Shown here in pieces: positions 14,876 to 22,181 of a DNA stretch of 32,119 nucleotides. A model generated the notes under the pieces. That model searched no databases. It had not been told where the DNA came from and was given only the letters and a program-made list of their open reading frames with translations. Source of the DNA: an uncultured Eubacteriales bacterium (GTDB lineage Bacteria > Bacillota > Clostridia > Oscillospirales > Acutalibacteraceae). The DNA lies in NCBI GenBank assembly GCA_910580045.1, contig CAJTXF010000007.1, positions 34,368 to 66,486 of the forward strand, given 5' to 3'. The position numbers were made by a program, and so were the translations under genes. The stretch's first letter is position 1; each line of letters opens with the position of its first letter.

Positions 14876-17476
14876 TTATTTGCCGTTGTAGCACTTGAGG
14901 TAGATTTCCTTGATTTCGCTCATCAGGGGATAGCGGGGGTTGGCGCCTGTGCACTGGTCGTTAAAGGCGTTCTCCACCATCTCATCCAGGGTGGCGTTGA
15001 ATGCATCTTCCGTGATGCCATAGTCCTTGATGGTCTTCTTGATGCCGATAATGTTCTTGAGCTCTTCCAGCTTCTGAATCAGGCTCTCCAGCAGCTCGTC
15101 ATCGCTATTGCCGGCAAAACCGCAGGCGCGGGCAATCTCAGCATAACGGGCCTTGGCATGAGGATACTGATACTGGGAGAAGGTGCCCATCTTGGTGGGA
15201 ACCTCAGCAGCGTTGTAGCGAATCACGTCTGTGAGGATGACCGCATTGGCCACGCCGTGGGGCAGGTGGTGATAAGCGCCCAGCTTGTGAGCCATGGAGT
15301 GGTTCAGGCCCAGGAAGGCGTTGGCAAAGGCCATACCGGCGATACAGCTGGCCTCAGCCATCTTCTCACGGGCATAGGGGTCATTGGCGCCGTTCTCATA
15401 GGCAGAGGGCAGATATTTGAACACCAGCTTGATGGCTTCCAGAGCCAGGCCGTCGGTGAAAGGAGAGGCCATGATGGACACATAAGCCTCAATGGCATGG
15501 GTCATGGCGTCAATACCGGAAGCACTGGTCAGGCCCTTGGGCTGATTCATCATGTTGTCCACGTCTACAATGGCCATGGTGGGCAGCAGTTCATAGTCAG
15601 CCAGAGGCCACTTAGTGCCGGTCTTCTCATCGGTGATGATGGCGAAGGGGGTCACCTCAGAGCCGGTGCCGGAGGAGGTGGGGATGGCCACCATCATGGC
15701 CTTTTCACCCATCTTGGGGAAGCGGTAGATACGCTTGCGGATATCCATGAAGTCCATGCTCATGGCCTGGAAGTCGGCATCCGGATGCTCGTACAGCACC
15801 CACATAATCTTGGCCGCGTCCATGGGAGAGCCGCCGCCCAGGGCGATGATGGCGTCAGGCTGGAAGGAGCGAATCTGCTTCACGCCCTCCATGGCACAGG
15901 CCAGGGTCGGGTCCGGAGCCACGTCGGCAAACACAGCGTACTGAATGCCCAGCTCGTCCAGCTTATCGGTCAGGGGCTTGGTATAGCCGTTCTGATACAG
16001 GAAGCTGTCAGTGACAATGAAGGCCTTTTTCCTGTTATACTCAGTCTTCAGCTCCTCCAGAGCCACGGGCATGCAGCCCTTCTTGAAGAACACCTTCTCA
16101 GGTGTGCGGAACCACAGCATATTCTCTCTCCTCTCGGCAACGGTCTTGATATTGATAAGATGCTTTACGCCCACGTTCTCAGAGACGGAGTTGCCGCCCC
16201 AGGAGCCGCAGCCCAGGGTCAGCGAAGGCGGCAGACGGAAGTTGTAAAGGTCGCCGATGCCGCCAAAGGAGGAGGGAGTGTTGACCACAATACGGCAGGT
16301 CTTCATGGCTGCCTGATGCTGGGCCAGCCGCTCCTTCTGGGCGGGATGAATATACAGAGAGGCAGTATGGCCATAGCCGCCGTCCTCAATCAGGCGCTCA
16401 GCCTTCTGGATGGCGTCCTCAAAGCTGGCAGCTTTATACATGGCCAGCACGGGGGACAGCTTCTCATGGGCAAACTCCTCAGAGATGTCCACGCTCTCCA
16501 CCTCGCCAATCAGAATCTTGGTGGTCTCGGGCACAGTGACGCCAGCCAGCTGGGCAATCTTAAAGGCAGACTGGCCCACGATTTTGGCGTTCAGAGCGCC
16601 GTTGATGATAATGGTCTTGCGGACCTTGTTCAGCTCAGCCTTGCTGAGGATATGGCAGCCGCGCTTGACAAACTCCGCCTTCACCGCGTCATACAGAGGC
16701 TCCATGGTGATGACAGACTGCTCAGAGGCGCAAATCATGCCGTTATCAAAGGTTTTGGAGTGGATGATGGAGTTGACGGCCATAACGGGGTCAGCGCTCT
16801 CGTCAATAATGGCAGGCACATTGCCCGCGCCCACGCCCAGAGCCGGGGTGCCGGAGGAGTAGGCGGACTTGACCATGCCAGGGCCGCCGGTGGCCAAAAT
16901 GATGTCAGCCTCAGCCATGACCAGGTTAGTCAGCTCCAGAGAGGGGGCGTCAATCCAGCCGAAGAGGCCCTCAGGCGCGCCGGCCTTAATGGCAGCGTCC
17001 AGCACCACCTTGGCCGCGGCAATGGTGCACTTCTTTGCCCGGGGGTGGGGGCTGATGATAATGCCGTTGCGGGACTTCAGAGCCAGCAGGGTCTTGAAGA
17101 TGGCAGTGGAGGTGGGGTTGGTGGTGGGGATAACAGCGGCAATCACGCCGATAGGCTCAGCAATCTTCCGGATGCCGAAAGCCTTGTCCTCCTCAATCAC
17201 GCCGCAGGTCTTGGTGTCTTTATAGGTATTGTAAATGTACTCGGCAGCGTAGTGGTTCTTGATAACCTTGTCCTCAACAATGCCCATGCCCGTCTCCTCG
17301 ACGGCCATCTTTGCCAGCGGAATCCGCTGGAGGTTGGCGGCCATAGCCGCCGCGCGGAAAATCTCGTCCACCTGCTGCTGGGTATAGGTGGCGTACTTCT
17401 TCTGCGCTTCGCGCACCCGGGCCAGCATTTTTTCAAAGGTTTCCACGTTTTCCACGATCTCGTAATTTGTCTCCAT
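14876..17476 (-). CDS. adhE: Bifunctional acetaldehyde-CoA/alcohol dehydrogenase
   Basis: 866 residues. AdhE reduces acetyl-CoA to acetaldehyde and then ethanol, regenerating two NAD+ in fermentation, and forms cytoplasmic helical filaments (spirosomes). The N-terminal aldehyde dehydrogenase half has C249 in GMICASEQ, aligned with the catalytic cysteine of known AdhE, and GGIGDLYNF near its end. The C-terminal iron-dependent alcohol dehydrogenase half has GGGSPMDAAK (nucleotide), PTSSGTGSEVTPFA, and HSMAHKLGAYHHLPHG with iron-binding histidines. ATG 17476 matches usual AdhE N-termini; upstream ATG and TTG codons are less well placed. It lies 42 nt after rex. Confidence 0.97.
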   Translation of the reverse strand: METNYEIVENVETFEKMLARVREAQKKYATYTQQQVDEIFRAAAMAANLQRIPLAKMAVEETGMGIVEDKVIKNHYAAEYIYNTYKDTKTCGVIEEDKAFGIRKIAEPIGVIAAVIPTTNPTSTAIFKTLLALKSRNGIIISPHPRAKKCTIAAAKVVLDAAIKAGAPEGLFGWIDAPSLELTNLVMAEADIILATGGPGMVKSAYSSGTPALGVGAGNVPAIIDESADPVMAVNSIIHSKTFDNGMICASEQSVITMEPLYDAVKAEFVKRGCHILSKAELNKVRKTIIINGALNAKIVGQSAFKIAQLAGVTVPETTKILIGEVESVDISEEFAHEKLSPVLAMYKAASFEDAIQKAERLIEDGGYGHTASLYIHPAQKERLAQHQAAMKTCRIVVNTPSSFGGIGDLYNFRLPPSLTLGCGSWGGNSVSENVGVKHLINIKTVAERRENMLWFRTPEKVFFKKGCMPVALEELKTEYNRKKAFIVTDSFLYQNGYTKPLTDKLDELGIQYAVFADVAPDPTLACAMEGVKQIRSFQPDAIIALGGGSPMDAAKIMWVLYEHPDADFQAMSMDFMDIRKRIYRFPKMGEKAMMVAIPTSSGTGSEVTPFAIITDEKTGTKWPLADYELLPTMAIVDVDNMMNQPKGLTSASGIDAMTHAIEAYVSIMASPFTDGLALEAIKLVFKYLPSAYENGANDPYAREKMAEASCIAGMAFANAFLGLNHSMAHKLGAYHHLPHGVANAVILTDVIRYNAAEVPTKMGTFSQYQYPHAKARYAEIARACGFAGNSDDELLESLIQKLEELKNIIGIKKTIKDYGITEDAFNATLDEMVENAFNDQCTGANPRYPLMSEIKEIYLKCYNGK

Positions 17477-17518
17477 GAAATTGCCCATCCTTTGCTGTTT
17501 ATTTGGAGAAGCGCCCAA

Positions 17519-18169
17519 CTATCCCGCGCTTCCCTTCGTACTGAATCTTTCCTTCAGGTGGTTGGACAGCAGTGCCAGCGACACCGCCATATTTTCGTTC
17601 TGCACCAAGATGCCCTCCGGCACCTGCAAATGCGCGTTGGCGAAATTCCAAACCGCCAGAATGCCGCTTTTTATCAGCTGGTCGCACACCGCCTGGGCGT
17701 GCTCCCCCGGCACCGTAATAATCCCGATGTGCACGCCCACCCTGCGGCAGAGCCCAGGCAGCTTATCCATGGGCAGAACCTTTTTCCCGGCTACCTCTGC
17801 CCCGGCAAGAGCAGGGTCATCGTCAAAGGCTGCCAAAATGTTAAGCCCATACTGGGGAAAGCCGCTGTAGCCAAGCAGCGCCTGGCCCAGCCTACCCGCG
17901 CCCACCAGGACAGCGTCCTGGGAGTTGTCATAGCCCAAAAATCCCTCCAGCTCGCGAATCAGCTCTATACGCACATAGCCCACCTTGGGCCGCCCCTTTT
18001 TGCTGACAGCCGAGAGGTCTTTGCGCACCACCACATCGTTCAGCCCAAGGGCCTCGGCAACCATGGTGGCGGAAACATACTTCGAGCCCTTGAGTTGGGC
18101 GGACTTGAGGAAATTCAGATAGGCAGGCAGCCTCTGCAGGGTCTGTTTCGAGACACATCGGTCTGGCAC
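17519..18169 (-). CDS. rex: Redox-sensing transcriptional repressor Rex
   Basis: 216 residues, standard Rex length. The N-terminal winged helix (about 1-80) includes RLPAYLNFL and NDVVVRKDLSAV, the recognition-helix region. A Rossmann domain with LVGAGRLGQALL binds NADH/NAD+, and the C-terminal helix (about 190-210) is the domain-swapped dimer arm. Rex represses fermentation genes when NADH is low and releases DNA when NADH rises, so linkage to adhE fits direct control of ethanol formation. It starts at GTG 18169 with GAGGTGA upstream. No textbook Rex operator was found in the promoter region. Confidence 0.95.
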   Translation of the reverse strand: MPDRCVSKQTLQRLPAYLNFLKSAQLKGSKYVSATMVAEALGLNDVVVRKDLSAVSKKGRPKVGYVRIELIRELEGFLGYDNSQDAVLVGAGRLGQALLGYSGFPQYGLNILAAFDDDPALAGAEVAGKKVLPMDKLPGLCRRVGVHIGIITVPGEHAQAVCDQLIKSGILAVWNFANAHLQVPEGILVQNENMAVSLALLSNHLKERFSTKGSAG

Positions 18170-18220
18170 GAAATCACCTCACTTTCGGGTGGGGCTGAAC
18201 ATCCACTCTTACTGCATATA

Positions 18221-18249
18221 ATAATAGCACATTTCGAGGGAAAATGGAA
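18221..18249 (-). promoter_or_regulatory. Candidate sigma-A promoter for rex-adhE-APH
   Basis: On the minus strand TTCCAT (18244-18249), 17-bp spacer, TATTAT (18221-18226); the -35 is only a partial match. The distance to the rex start is about 50 nt. Confidence 0.5.
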
Positions 18250-18264
18250 GCACGAATTTTCGCA

Positions 18265-18286
18265 ATCGATAAAAATGTATCGATAA
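18265..18286 (-). promoter_or_regulatory. Direct repeat upstream of rex promoter
   Basis: Plus-strand ATCGATAA occurs at 18265-18272 and 18279-18286, a 14-bp period, each containing the ATCGAT palindrome. It sits just upstream of the -35 box. It could be a regulator site; it does not match the usual Rex consensus. Confidence 0.35.
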
Positions 18287-18339
18287 CAATCTCGCAGATA
18301 TTTGTATATTTTCCACCAGAAAATCAGCCCGCGAAAAAA

Positions 18340-18357
18340 GCCCCGGATACCCGGGGC
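18340..18357 (-). terminator. Terminator after MATE and micro-ORFs
   Basis: A 7-bp GC stem (18340-18346 with 18351-18357), followed on the minus strand by six T residues. Confidence 0.75.
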
Positions 18358-18366
18358 CTTTGCGGT

Positions 18367-18450
18367 TCACTTATGCTTTCTTTTCCGGTTCTCTCCCAGG
18401 AAGACACATATCAGCGCGGCCGCAATGCAGACGACCAAAGGCATATTCAT
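18367..18450 (-). CDS. 27-aa single-helix membrane micro-protein
   Basis: An ATG at 18450 overlaps the stop of the preceding micro-ORF as ATGA and reads 27 codons to TGA at 18367-18369. The peptide has one hydrophobic helix (PLVVCIAAALICVFLG) and a strongly basic tail (ENRKRKHK), the expected orientation of a small inner-membrane protein. GGAGGGGAAGG lies upstream. The function is unknown; a chance frame cannot be excluded at this length. Confidence 0.45.
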   Translation of the reverse strand: MNMPLVVCIAAALICVFLGENRKRKHK

Positions 18451-18584
18451 TTCGGCCACCTTCCCCTCCGCCTGCCCAGGGCAACACTCCAATGGCCCTT
18501 TCCCCCGTCCTTGTGCTCCGAGTAAAACCGCCCGGCCAGGAAGCCGACCGCCAATCCGCCAATTGCCATGAAAAAGCCTTTCAT
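18447..18584 (-). CDS. 45-aa small membrane protein
   Basis: ATG at 18584 with GGAGGAA 6 nt upstream, reading 45 codons. A hydrophobic N-terminal helix (MAIGGLAVGFLAG) is followed by FYSEHKD and a basic tail rich in arginine and tryptophan. The downstream micro-ORF overlaps by 4 nt (ATGA). Both lie 81 nt after the MATE stop and before one terminator, so co-expression with the exporter is likely. No family was recognised. A frameshifted remnant of one longer protein is an alternative, but each half has its own ribosome site. Confidence 0.55.
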   Translation of the reverse strand: MKGFFMAIGGLAVGFLAGRFYSEHKDGGKGHWSVALGRRRGRWPK

Positions 18585-18665
18585 TTTGATTTCCTCCATT
18601 CTTTACTGCTGCATTCATGATACTCTCAATGATTTACAAACACACGAAGGAAAATCTTACAGCTC

Positions 18666-20021
18666 TCATACAGCCGGGGAAACAGCGGCCTTCCCCGCGC
18701 CCGCAGACTGCCTGGCCCAGCTCATGCACAGGGCCCCGCCAACGGCTGTGGAGATAACGTCCGTCACCGCCCCGGCGAACACGACCCCCGGCAGGCCGAA
18801 CAAGGCCTCGCCGGCAAAGAGAACCGGGATGTACACAATCCCCTTGCTCAGCAGGGAGGTGAAGGTGGCGTAGCTCACCTTGCCGGTGCCCTGAAGATAG
18901 GCGGAGCACAGCTGGTACAGCCCGCCCACCGGCGCGCCCAGCAGGGTCAGCATCATAAACTTGCCGGTTTCCAGCACAGCGGGGTCATCCAGGAACGCCT
19001 GGACAAATCCCTCCCGGCCCAGCAGGAAGCCAGCGCCCAGCAAAACACTCAGTATGGTGGAGACTATGCCTGTGGCAGTGACAATACCGCGCAGGCGCTT
19101 CCTGTCCCCCATGCCATAGGCATAAGAGATGACCGGCTGCATTCCCATACAAAGCCCCATCACAATCATGCTCACCAGCATACCGGCCTTGCCTGCCACG
19201 CCGTTGGCTGCCACGCTGACATTGCCGTACTTCACCAAAAGCTGGTTGCTGAACATGCCCGCAAAGCACATCACCACTGTGGAGGCGGCCATGGGCAGGC
19301 CCAACCCCATGACCCGCAGGGATACGCTCCGGCGAAGTGTGAAGTATTTGAAAGAGAAGCTAAAGCAGTCGCTCTTCAGCACATGCAGGACAGTCAGCAC
19401 AGTGGCGACCACATTGCCCAGCACGGTGGCAGCGGCGGCTCCGGCGATGCCCCAGCCGAACAGGTTGATAAACAGCGGGTCCAGGAGGATATTGACACCT
19501 GTGCCAGCCAGACTGATTACCATCACCTTGGCGGAAGAGCCGTCAGCGCGGACAGCATTGCCCAGGGCGCCGGAGAACATCATAAAGGGGGAGCCCAGGG
19601 CCACGATACTGAGATACTGCTTGGCAAAGGCTGCGGTTTCCCCGTTGGCCCCCATCAGGGAGAGCAGCGAATCCATAAAGAGGAGCATGGCCGCGGCAAT
19701 TATCACGCCCACCCCCACAGAGCCCCAGGCCGCGAAAGAGCTGAAATACTTGGCTTTCTCCCTGTCCCCCTGGCCCAGGGCCATGGCAATGGCTGTGCAG
19801 GCCCCGGCCCCGAACAGGGTCCCCACGCCGTTGAAAATATTAAAGGCCGGGCCGCACAGGGAGATTGCCGCCACCTGCAGGGTTGCTCCGGTTTGGCCCA
19901 TAAAGAAGACGTCAGCCATATTGTAGAGCACATTGACAATCATTACAACAATGACCGGGAGTCCCATAGCCGCCAAGAGCTTATAGGGCGAGGCCTGTTT
20001 CATCATGGTTTCGTTTTTCAT
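18666..20021 (-). CDS. MATE family efflux transporter
   Basis: About 451 residues, typical for MATE proteins, which export drugs or metabolites with Na+ or H+ influx. Twelve hydrophobic segments can be followed; MATE-like signatures are YKLLAAMGLPVIVVMIVNVLYNMADVFFMG near the start (NMADVFF most diagnostic), GAGACTAIAMALGQGD in the first half, and GMQPVISYAYGMGD in the second. ATG 20021 is chosen because AAGGA lies 9 nt upstream; an ATG at 20030 overlaps that site, and a much longer open frame upstream is spurious. A TetR-type regulator is divergent, with an operator-like palindrome inside this promoter, implying drug- or metabolite-induced expression. Confidence 0.93.
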   Translation of the reverse strand: MKNETMMKQASPYKLLAAMGLPVIVVMIVNVLYNMADVFFMGQTGATLQVAAISLCGPAFNIFNGVGTLFGAGACTAIAMALGQGDREKAKYFSSFAAWGSVGVGVIIAAAMLLFMDSLLSLMGANGETAAFAKQYLSIVALGSPFMMFSGALGNAVRADGSSAKVMVISLAGTGVNILLDPLFINLFGWGIAGAAAATVLGNVVATVLTVLHVLKSDCFSFSFKYFTLRRSVSLRVMGLGLPMAASTVVMCFAGMFSNQLLVKYGNVSVAANGVAGKAGMLVSMIVMGLCMGMQPVISYAYGMGDRKRLRGIVTATGIVSTILSVLLGAGFLLGREGFVQAFLDDPAVLETGKFMMLTLLGAPVGGLYQLCSAYLQGTGKVSYATFTSLLSKGIVYIPVLFAGEALFGLPGVVFAGAVTDVISTAVGGALCMSWARQSAGAGKAAVSPAV

Positions 20022-20105
20022 TCTGCTCATTCCTTCCGTTGTTATGGAAAAAGTGGGTTTTTCCTCATAATTTGGGTTTGCCCCTTGCTTTTTCCTTGTG
20101 TCTAT

Positions 20106-20134
20106 AGTATAATACCAACAGGTGTTGACATCAA
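20106..20134 (-). promoter_or_regulatory. Sigma-A promoter for the MATE gene
   Basis: Minus strand TTGATG (20129-20134), 17-bp spacer, TATACT (20106-20111). The spacer overlaps a palindrome. Confidence 0.65.
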
Positions 20135-20135
20135 C
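20116..20135. promoter_or_regulatory. Operator-like overlapping palindromes between MATE and TetR
   Basis: CAACA-GG-TGTTG (20116-20127) and GTTGA-CA-TCAAC (20124-20135) share the GTTG at 20124-20127. They cover the spacer and -35 box of the MATE promoter, where binding of the divergent TetR-type protein would block transcription. Confidence 0.5.
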
Positions 20136-20189
20136 CATCAATGTCGCGTCATGTGTTGGAATAATGAGTATAAGGAGAGAACCGCTTTC

Positions 20190-20780
20190 ATGAATAAGCC
20201 AAACAACCGCCGTGCTCAGGAAACAAATGAGACAATTATCCGCGCGGCGTTTGTCCTGCTGGTGGAAGAGAAGAAGCCTATAAGCAAGATTACGGTCCGG
20301 GAAATCTGCGAAATGGCAGGCATCAACCGCTCTACCTTCTACACCCACTATCAGGATGTGTATGACCTATTCGAAAAAGTGGAGCGGCATATGGCGGACA
20401 TGGCCAATGAGATGCTGTTCACCCCCATCGGCTCTGACAGCTGGAATTTCCGCGCGGGAATGGAATCTATGTTCAGCTTCATCCTGCAGTACAGAGAATT
20501 TTATTCTCTGTATTTCAGCCAGTACAGCCATATTGGACATATCATTCAGGTGATGTCCCAGCCCTATCACCGGCAGATTGAGCGGCTGAAAAGCCAGGAC
20601 ATGGGCTATGGCATTCCAGACGAGGCCACCTACCAATATGACATCTTTACTGCGGGCATCAGCGCTTTAATCCACCGCTGGCTGAAAAACGGCTGCCGGG
20701 AGAGCCCTGCCCAGCTGTTCGAGGTTTTTGAGCGGGCATTCGGGCCGGAATCTCTCCTTCACACTTGGATGGCAGAGTAG
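20190..20780 (+). CDS. TetR/AcrR family transcriptional regulator
   Basis: 196 residues. The N-terminal TetR DNA-binding domain is clear: TNETIIRAAFVLL (helix 1), KPISKITVREICEMAGINRSTFYTHYQDVYDLF, in which ITVREICEMAGI and STFYTHY are the helix-turn-helix. The C-terminal part has aromatic-rich helices (QYREFYSLYFSQYS) resembling TetR_C ligand-binding bundles of the DhaS type. AAGGAGA lies 11 nt before ATG 20190; a very long upstream extension of the frame is not credible because it runs antisense through the MATE gene. Its likely target is the divergent MATE promoter. Confidence 0.92.
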   Translation: MNKPNNRRAQETNETIIRAAFVLLVEEKKPISKITVREICEMAGINRSTFYTHYQDVYDLFEKVERHMADMANEMLFTPIGSDSWNFRAGMESMFSFILQYREFYSLYFSQYSHIGHIIQVMSQPYHRQIERLKSQDMGYGIPDEATYQYDIFTAGISALIHRWLKNGCRESPAQLFEVFERAFGPESLLHTWMAE

Positions 20781-20832
20781 TGGAAAAGTTAAAATTTCCA
20801 GTCGGAAAAGTTTGGTTTTTCCCGAAACTCTA

Positions 20833-20860
20833 TTGCAACTTGACGTTTTTAGTGTATAAT
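20833..20860 (+). promoter_or_regulatory. Sigma-A promoter for the Rrf2-type regulator
   Basis: TTGCAA (20833-20838), 16-bp spacer, TATAAT (20855-20860). Confidence 0.65.
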
Positions 20861-20862
20861 CT

Positions 20863-20880
20863 AAGCTAGAGCATTAGCTT
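20863..20880 (+). promoter_or_regulatory. Inverted repeat at the Rrf2-type gene's transcription start
   Basis: AAGCTA (20863-20868) and TAGCTT (20875-20880) with a 6-nt spacer lie immediately after the -10 box. The position suits autorepression by the encoded regulator. Confidence 0.45.
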
Positions 20881-20906
20881 CTAATGAAAGGAACGTGCTA
20901 AATATT

Positions 20907-21329
20907 ATGCTAATTTCCACCAAAGGCCGATATGCTGTACGGGTTTTAATCGACTTGGCGGAGCATGTAGATGACGGCTACATCCCCCTGAAAGTGGTTG
21001 CCGCCCGGCAGGAGGTATCTGAAAAATACCTGGAGAGCATTCTGAAGGTTCTGGTTAAACATGGCATCTTGCGGGGCCTGCGGGGCAAGGGCGGCGGATA
21101 CCGCCTGGGTATTGACCCGCAGGAGTGCACCCTGGACATGGTTCTGCGGCTGACAGAGGAAACTCTGGCGCCGGTATCCTGTCTGGAAGAAATCTACCAG
21201 CCCCCTTGCCCCCGTGCGCAGAACTGCAAAACCCTGCCGGTATGGAAAGGGCTTGGCGAAGTAATTGATACCTATCTGAAAGGAATTACTCTGCAGGATT
21301 TGGTCAATGGCACCGCCGGAAAGAAGTAA
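20907..21329 (+). CDS. Rrf2/IscR family Fe-S-type regulator
   Basis: 140 residues from ATG 20907; the family normally begins M-ISTKGRYA, which fits, although AAAGGA is 14 nt away and an in-frame GTG at 20895 exists. The winged helix holds VAARQEVSEKYLESILKVL, and the wing has GLRGKGGGYRLG. C92, C101 and C107 sit where IscR-type members ligate an iron-sulfur cluster. Such regulators control Fe-S biogenesis, cysteine supply or redox responses. No isc or suf gene follows; a terminator ends the transcript, so this is a solo regulator with distant targets. Confidence 0.93.
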   Translation: MLISTKGRYAVRVLIDLAEHVDDGYIPLKVVAARQEVSEKYLESILKVLVKHGILRGLRGKGGGYRLGIDPQECTLDMVLRLTEETLAPVSCLEEIYQPPCPRAQNCKTLPVWKGLGEVIDTYLKGITLQDLVNGTAGKK

Positions 21330-21344
21330 ACCAATTCTAATTTG

Positions 21345-21377
21345 AAAAGCAGCCAGGCAATACGCCTGGCTGCTTTT
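21345..21377. terminator. Bidirectional terminator
   Basis: A 14-bp perfect stem (21345-21358 with 21364-21377), loop of 5, with A and T runs at the base. It separates the convergent Rrf2-type and ttcA-like genes. Confidence 0.85.
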
Positions 21378-21380
21378 TTC

Positions 21381-22181
21381 CTATTCTTCTGCCTGCCTCT
21401 CTTGAGGAGGGAAGGTCTGGGGGTAGATGTGGTGCAGGCTTTTGAAAATGTTCTTCTCCACATTCGGGTTGGTTCTGCGCAAGTCCCGCAGCAGCTCTTT
21501 GACCTCCTGCCGCTTGGAGCCGCCGCAGGCCGCTGTCTGCTCTGTAAACCGGCAGGCGCACCGCAGAAATTCCAGCTGGTTATACCTAGCCCAGGACAGA
21601 ATCCCCTCCTCCCCCACCCGGTACATGGGCCGAATCAGCTCCATGCCAGGATAGTTCTTGCTGCTCAGCTTGGGGGGCATACATTGCAGCTGCGCGCCAT
21701 AGAACATGGCCATCACCGTGGTCTCTATCACATCATTAAAATGGTGCCCCAGGGCGATTTTGCCGCAGCCCAGCTCCCGGGCCTGCTTATAGAGATGGCC
21801 CCGGCGCATCCGGGCGCAGAGATAGCAGGCGTTTTTGCCGCCCCAGTCCGCCACGTCAAAGATGTTGGTCTCAAACAGATGGAGGGGCACCCCCAGCAGT
21901 TCCGCGTTTGCCAAGAGCTTGGCCCGGTTCTGGGGGGAGTAGCCTGGGTCCATGGCCAGAAACTCCAAATCAAAGGGGAAGTCAGAATACCGCTGCAGCA
22001 GCTGCATGAGCTTTGCCAGCAGCATGGAGTCCTTGCCCCCAGAGATACACACCGCTATCCTGTCGCCCTCCTCCAGCAAGCGGTAGGTCTTCACCCCTGC
22101 GATAAAGGGCGACCAGATTTCCTTCCTGTACTTTTTTGTGATGCTCCGCTCCACGCGGGCAAGCCGCTCAGCGTTTTCCAT
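21381..22181 (-). CDS. TtcA-like tRNA thiolation PP-loop protein
   Basis: 266 residues from ATG 22181. The PP-loop ATPase motif ISGGKDSMLL (about 46-55) and a CxxC in NACYLCARMRRG, plus LGHHFNDVIETTVM, match the TtcA family, which adenylates C32 of tRNA and inserts sulfur to give 2-thiocytidine using a [4Fe-4S] cluster. Further cysteines (CACRF, AACGG) follow. Assignment to TtcA rather than another PP-loop thiolase is by overall resemblance. The start lies 14 nt inside the 3' end of tcdA with AGGA close upstream, so translation is coupled. It is the last gene of the long minus-strand run. Confidence 0.85.
   Translation of the reverse strand: MENAERLARVERSITKKYRKEIWSPFIAGVKTYRLLEEGDRIAVCISGGKDSMLLAKLMQLLQRYSDFPFDLEFLAMDPGYSPQNRAKLLANAELLGVPLHLFETNIFDVADWGGKNACYLCARMRRGHLYKQARELGCGKIALGHHFNDVIETTVMAMFYGAQLQCMPPKLSSKNYPGMELIRPMYRVGEEGILSWARYNQLEFLRCACRFTEQTAACGGSKRQEVKELLRDLRRTNPNVEKNIFKSLHHIYPQTFPPQERQAEE

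Noticed and set aside
17477..17518. Longer adhE N-terminus from TTG 17518 or ATG 17488
   Set aside because: Added residues do not match AdhE openings and the ribosome site fits ATG 17476 better.
15158..18286. A 1042-codon open frame on plus, antisense to rex-adhE
   Set aside because: It mirrors the codon bias of adhE, has no ribosome site or recognisable domain, and low-complexity His/Gly/Leu-rich content typical of antisense shadows.
20022..20348. N-terminal extension of the MATE gene by about 109 codons
   Set aside because: It would run antisense through the TetR gene and across the divergent promoter; normal MATE length is reached from 20021.
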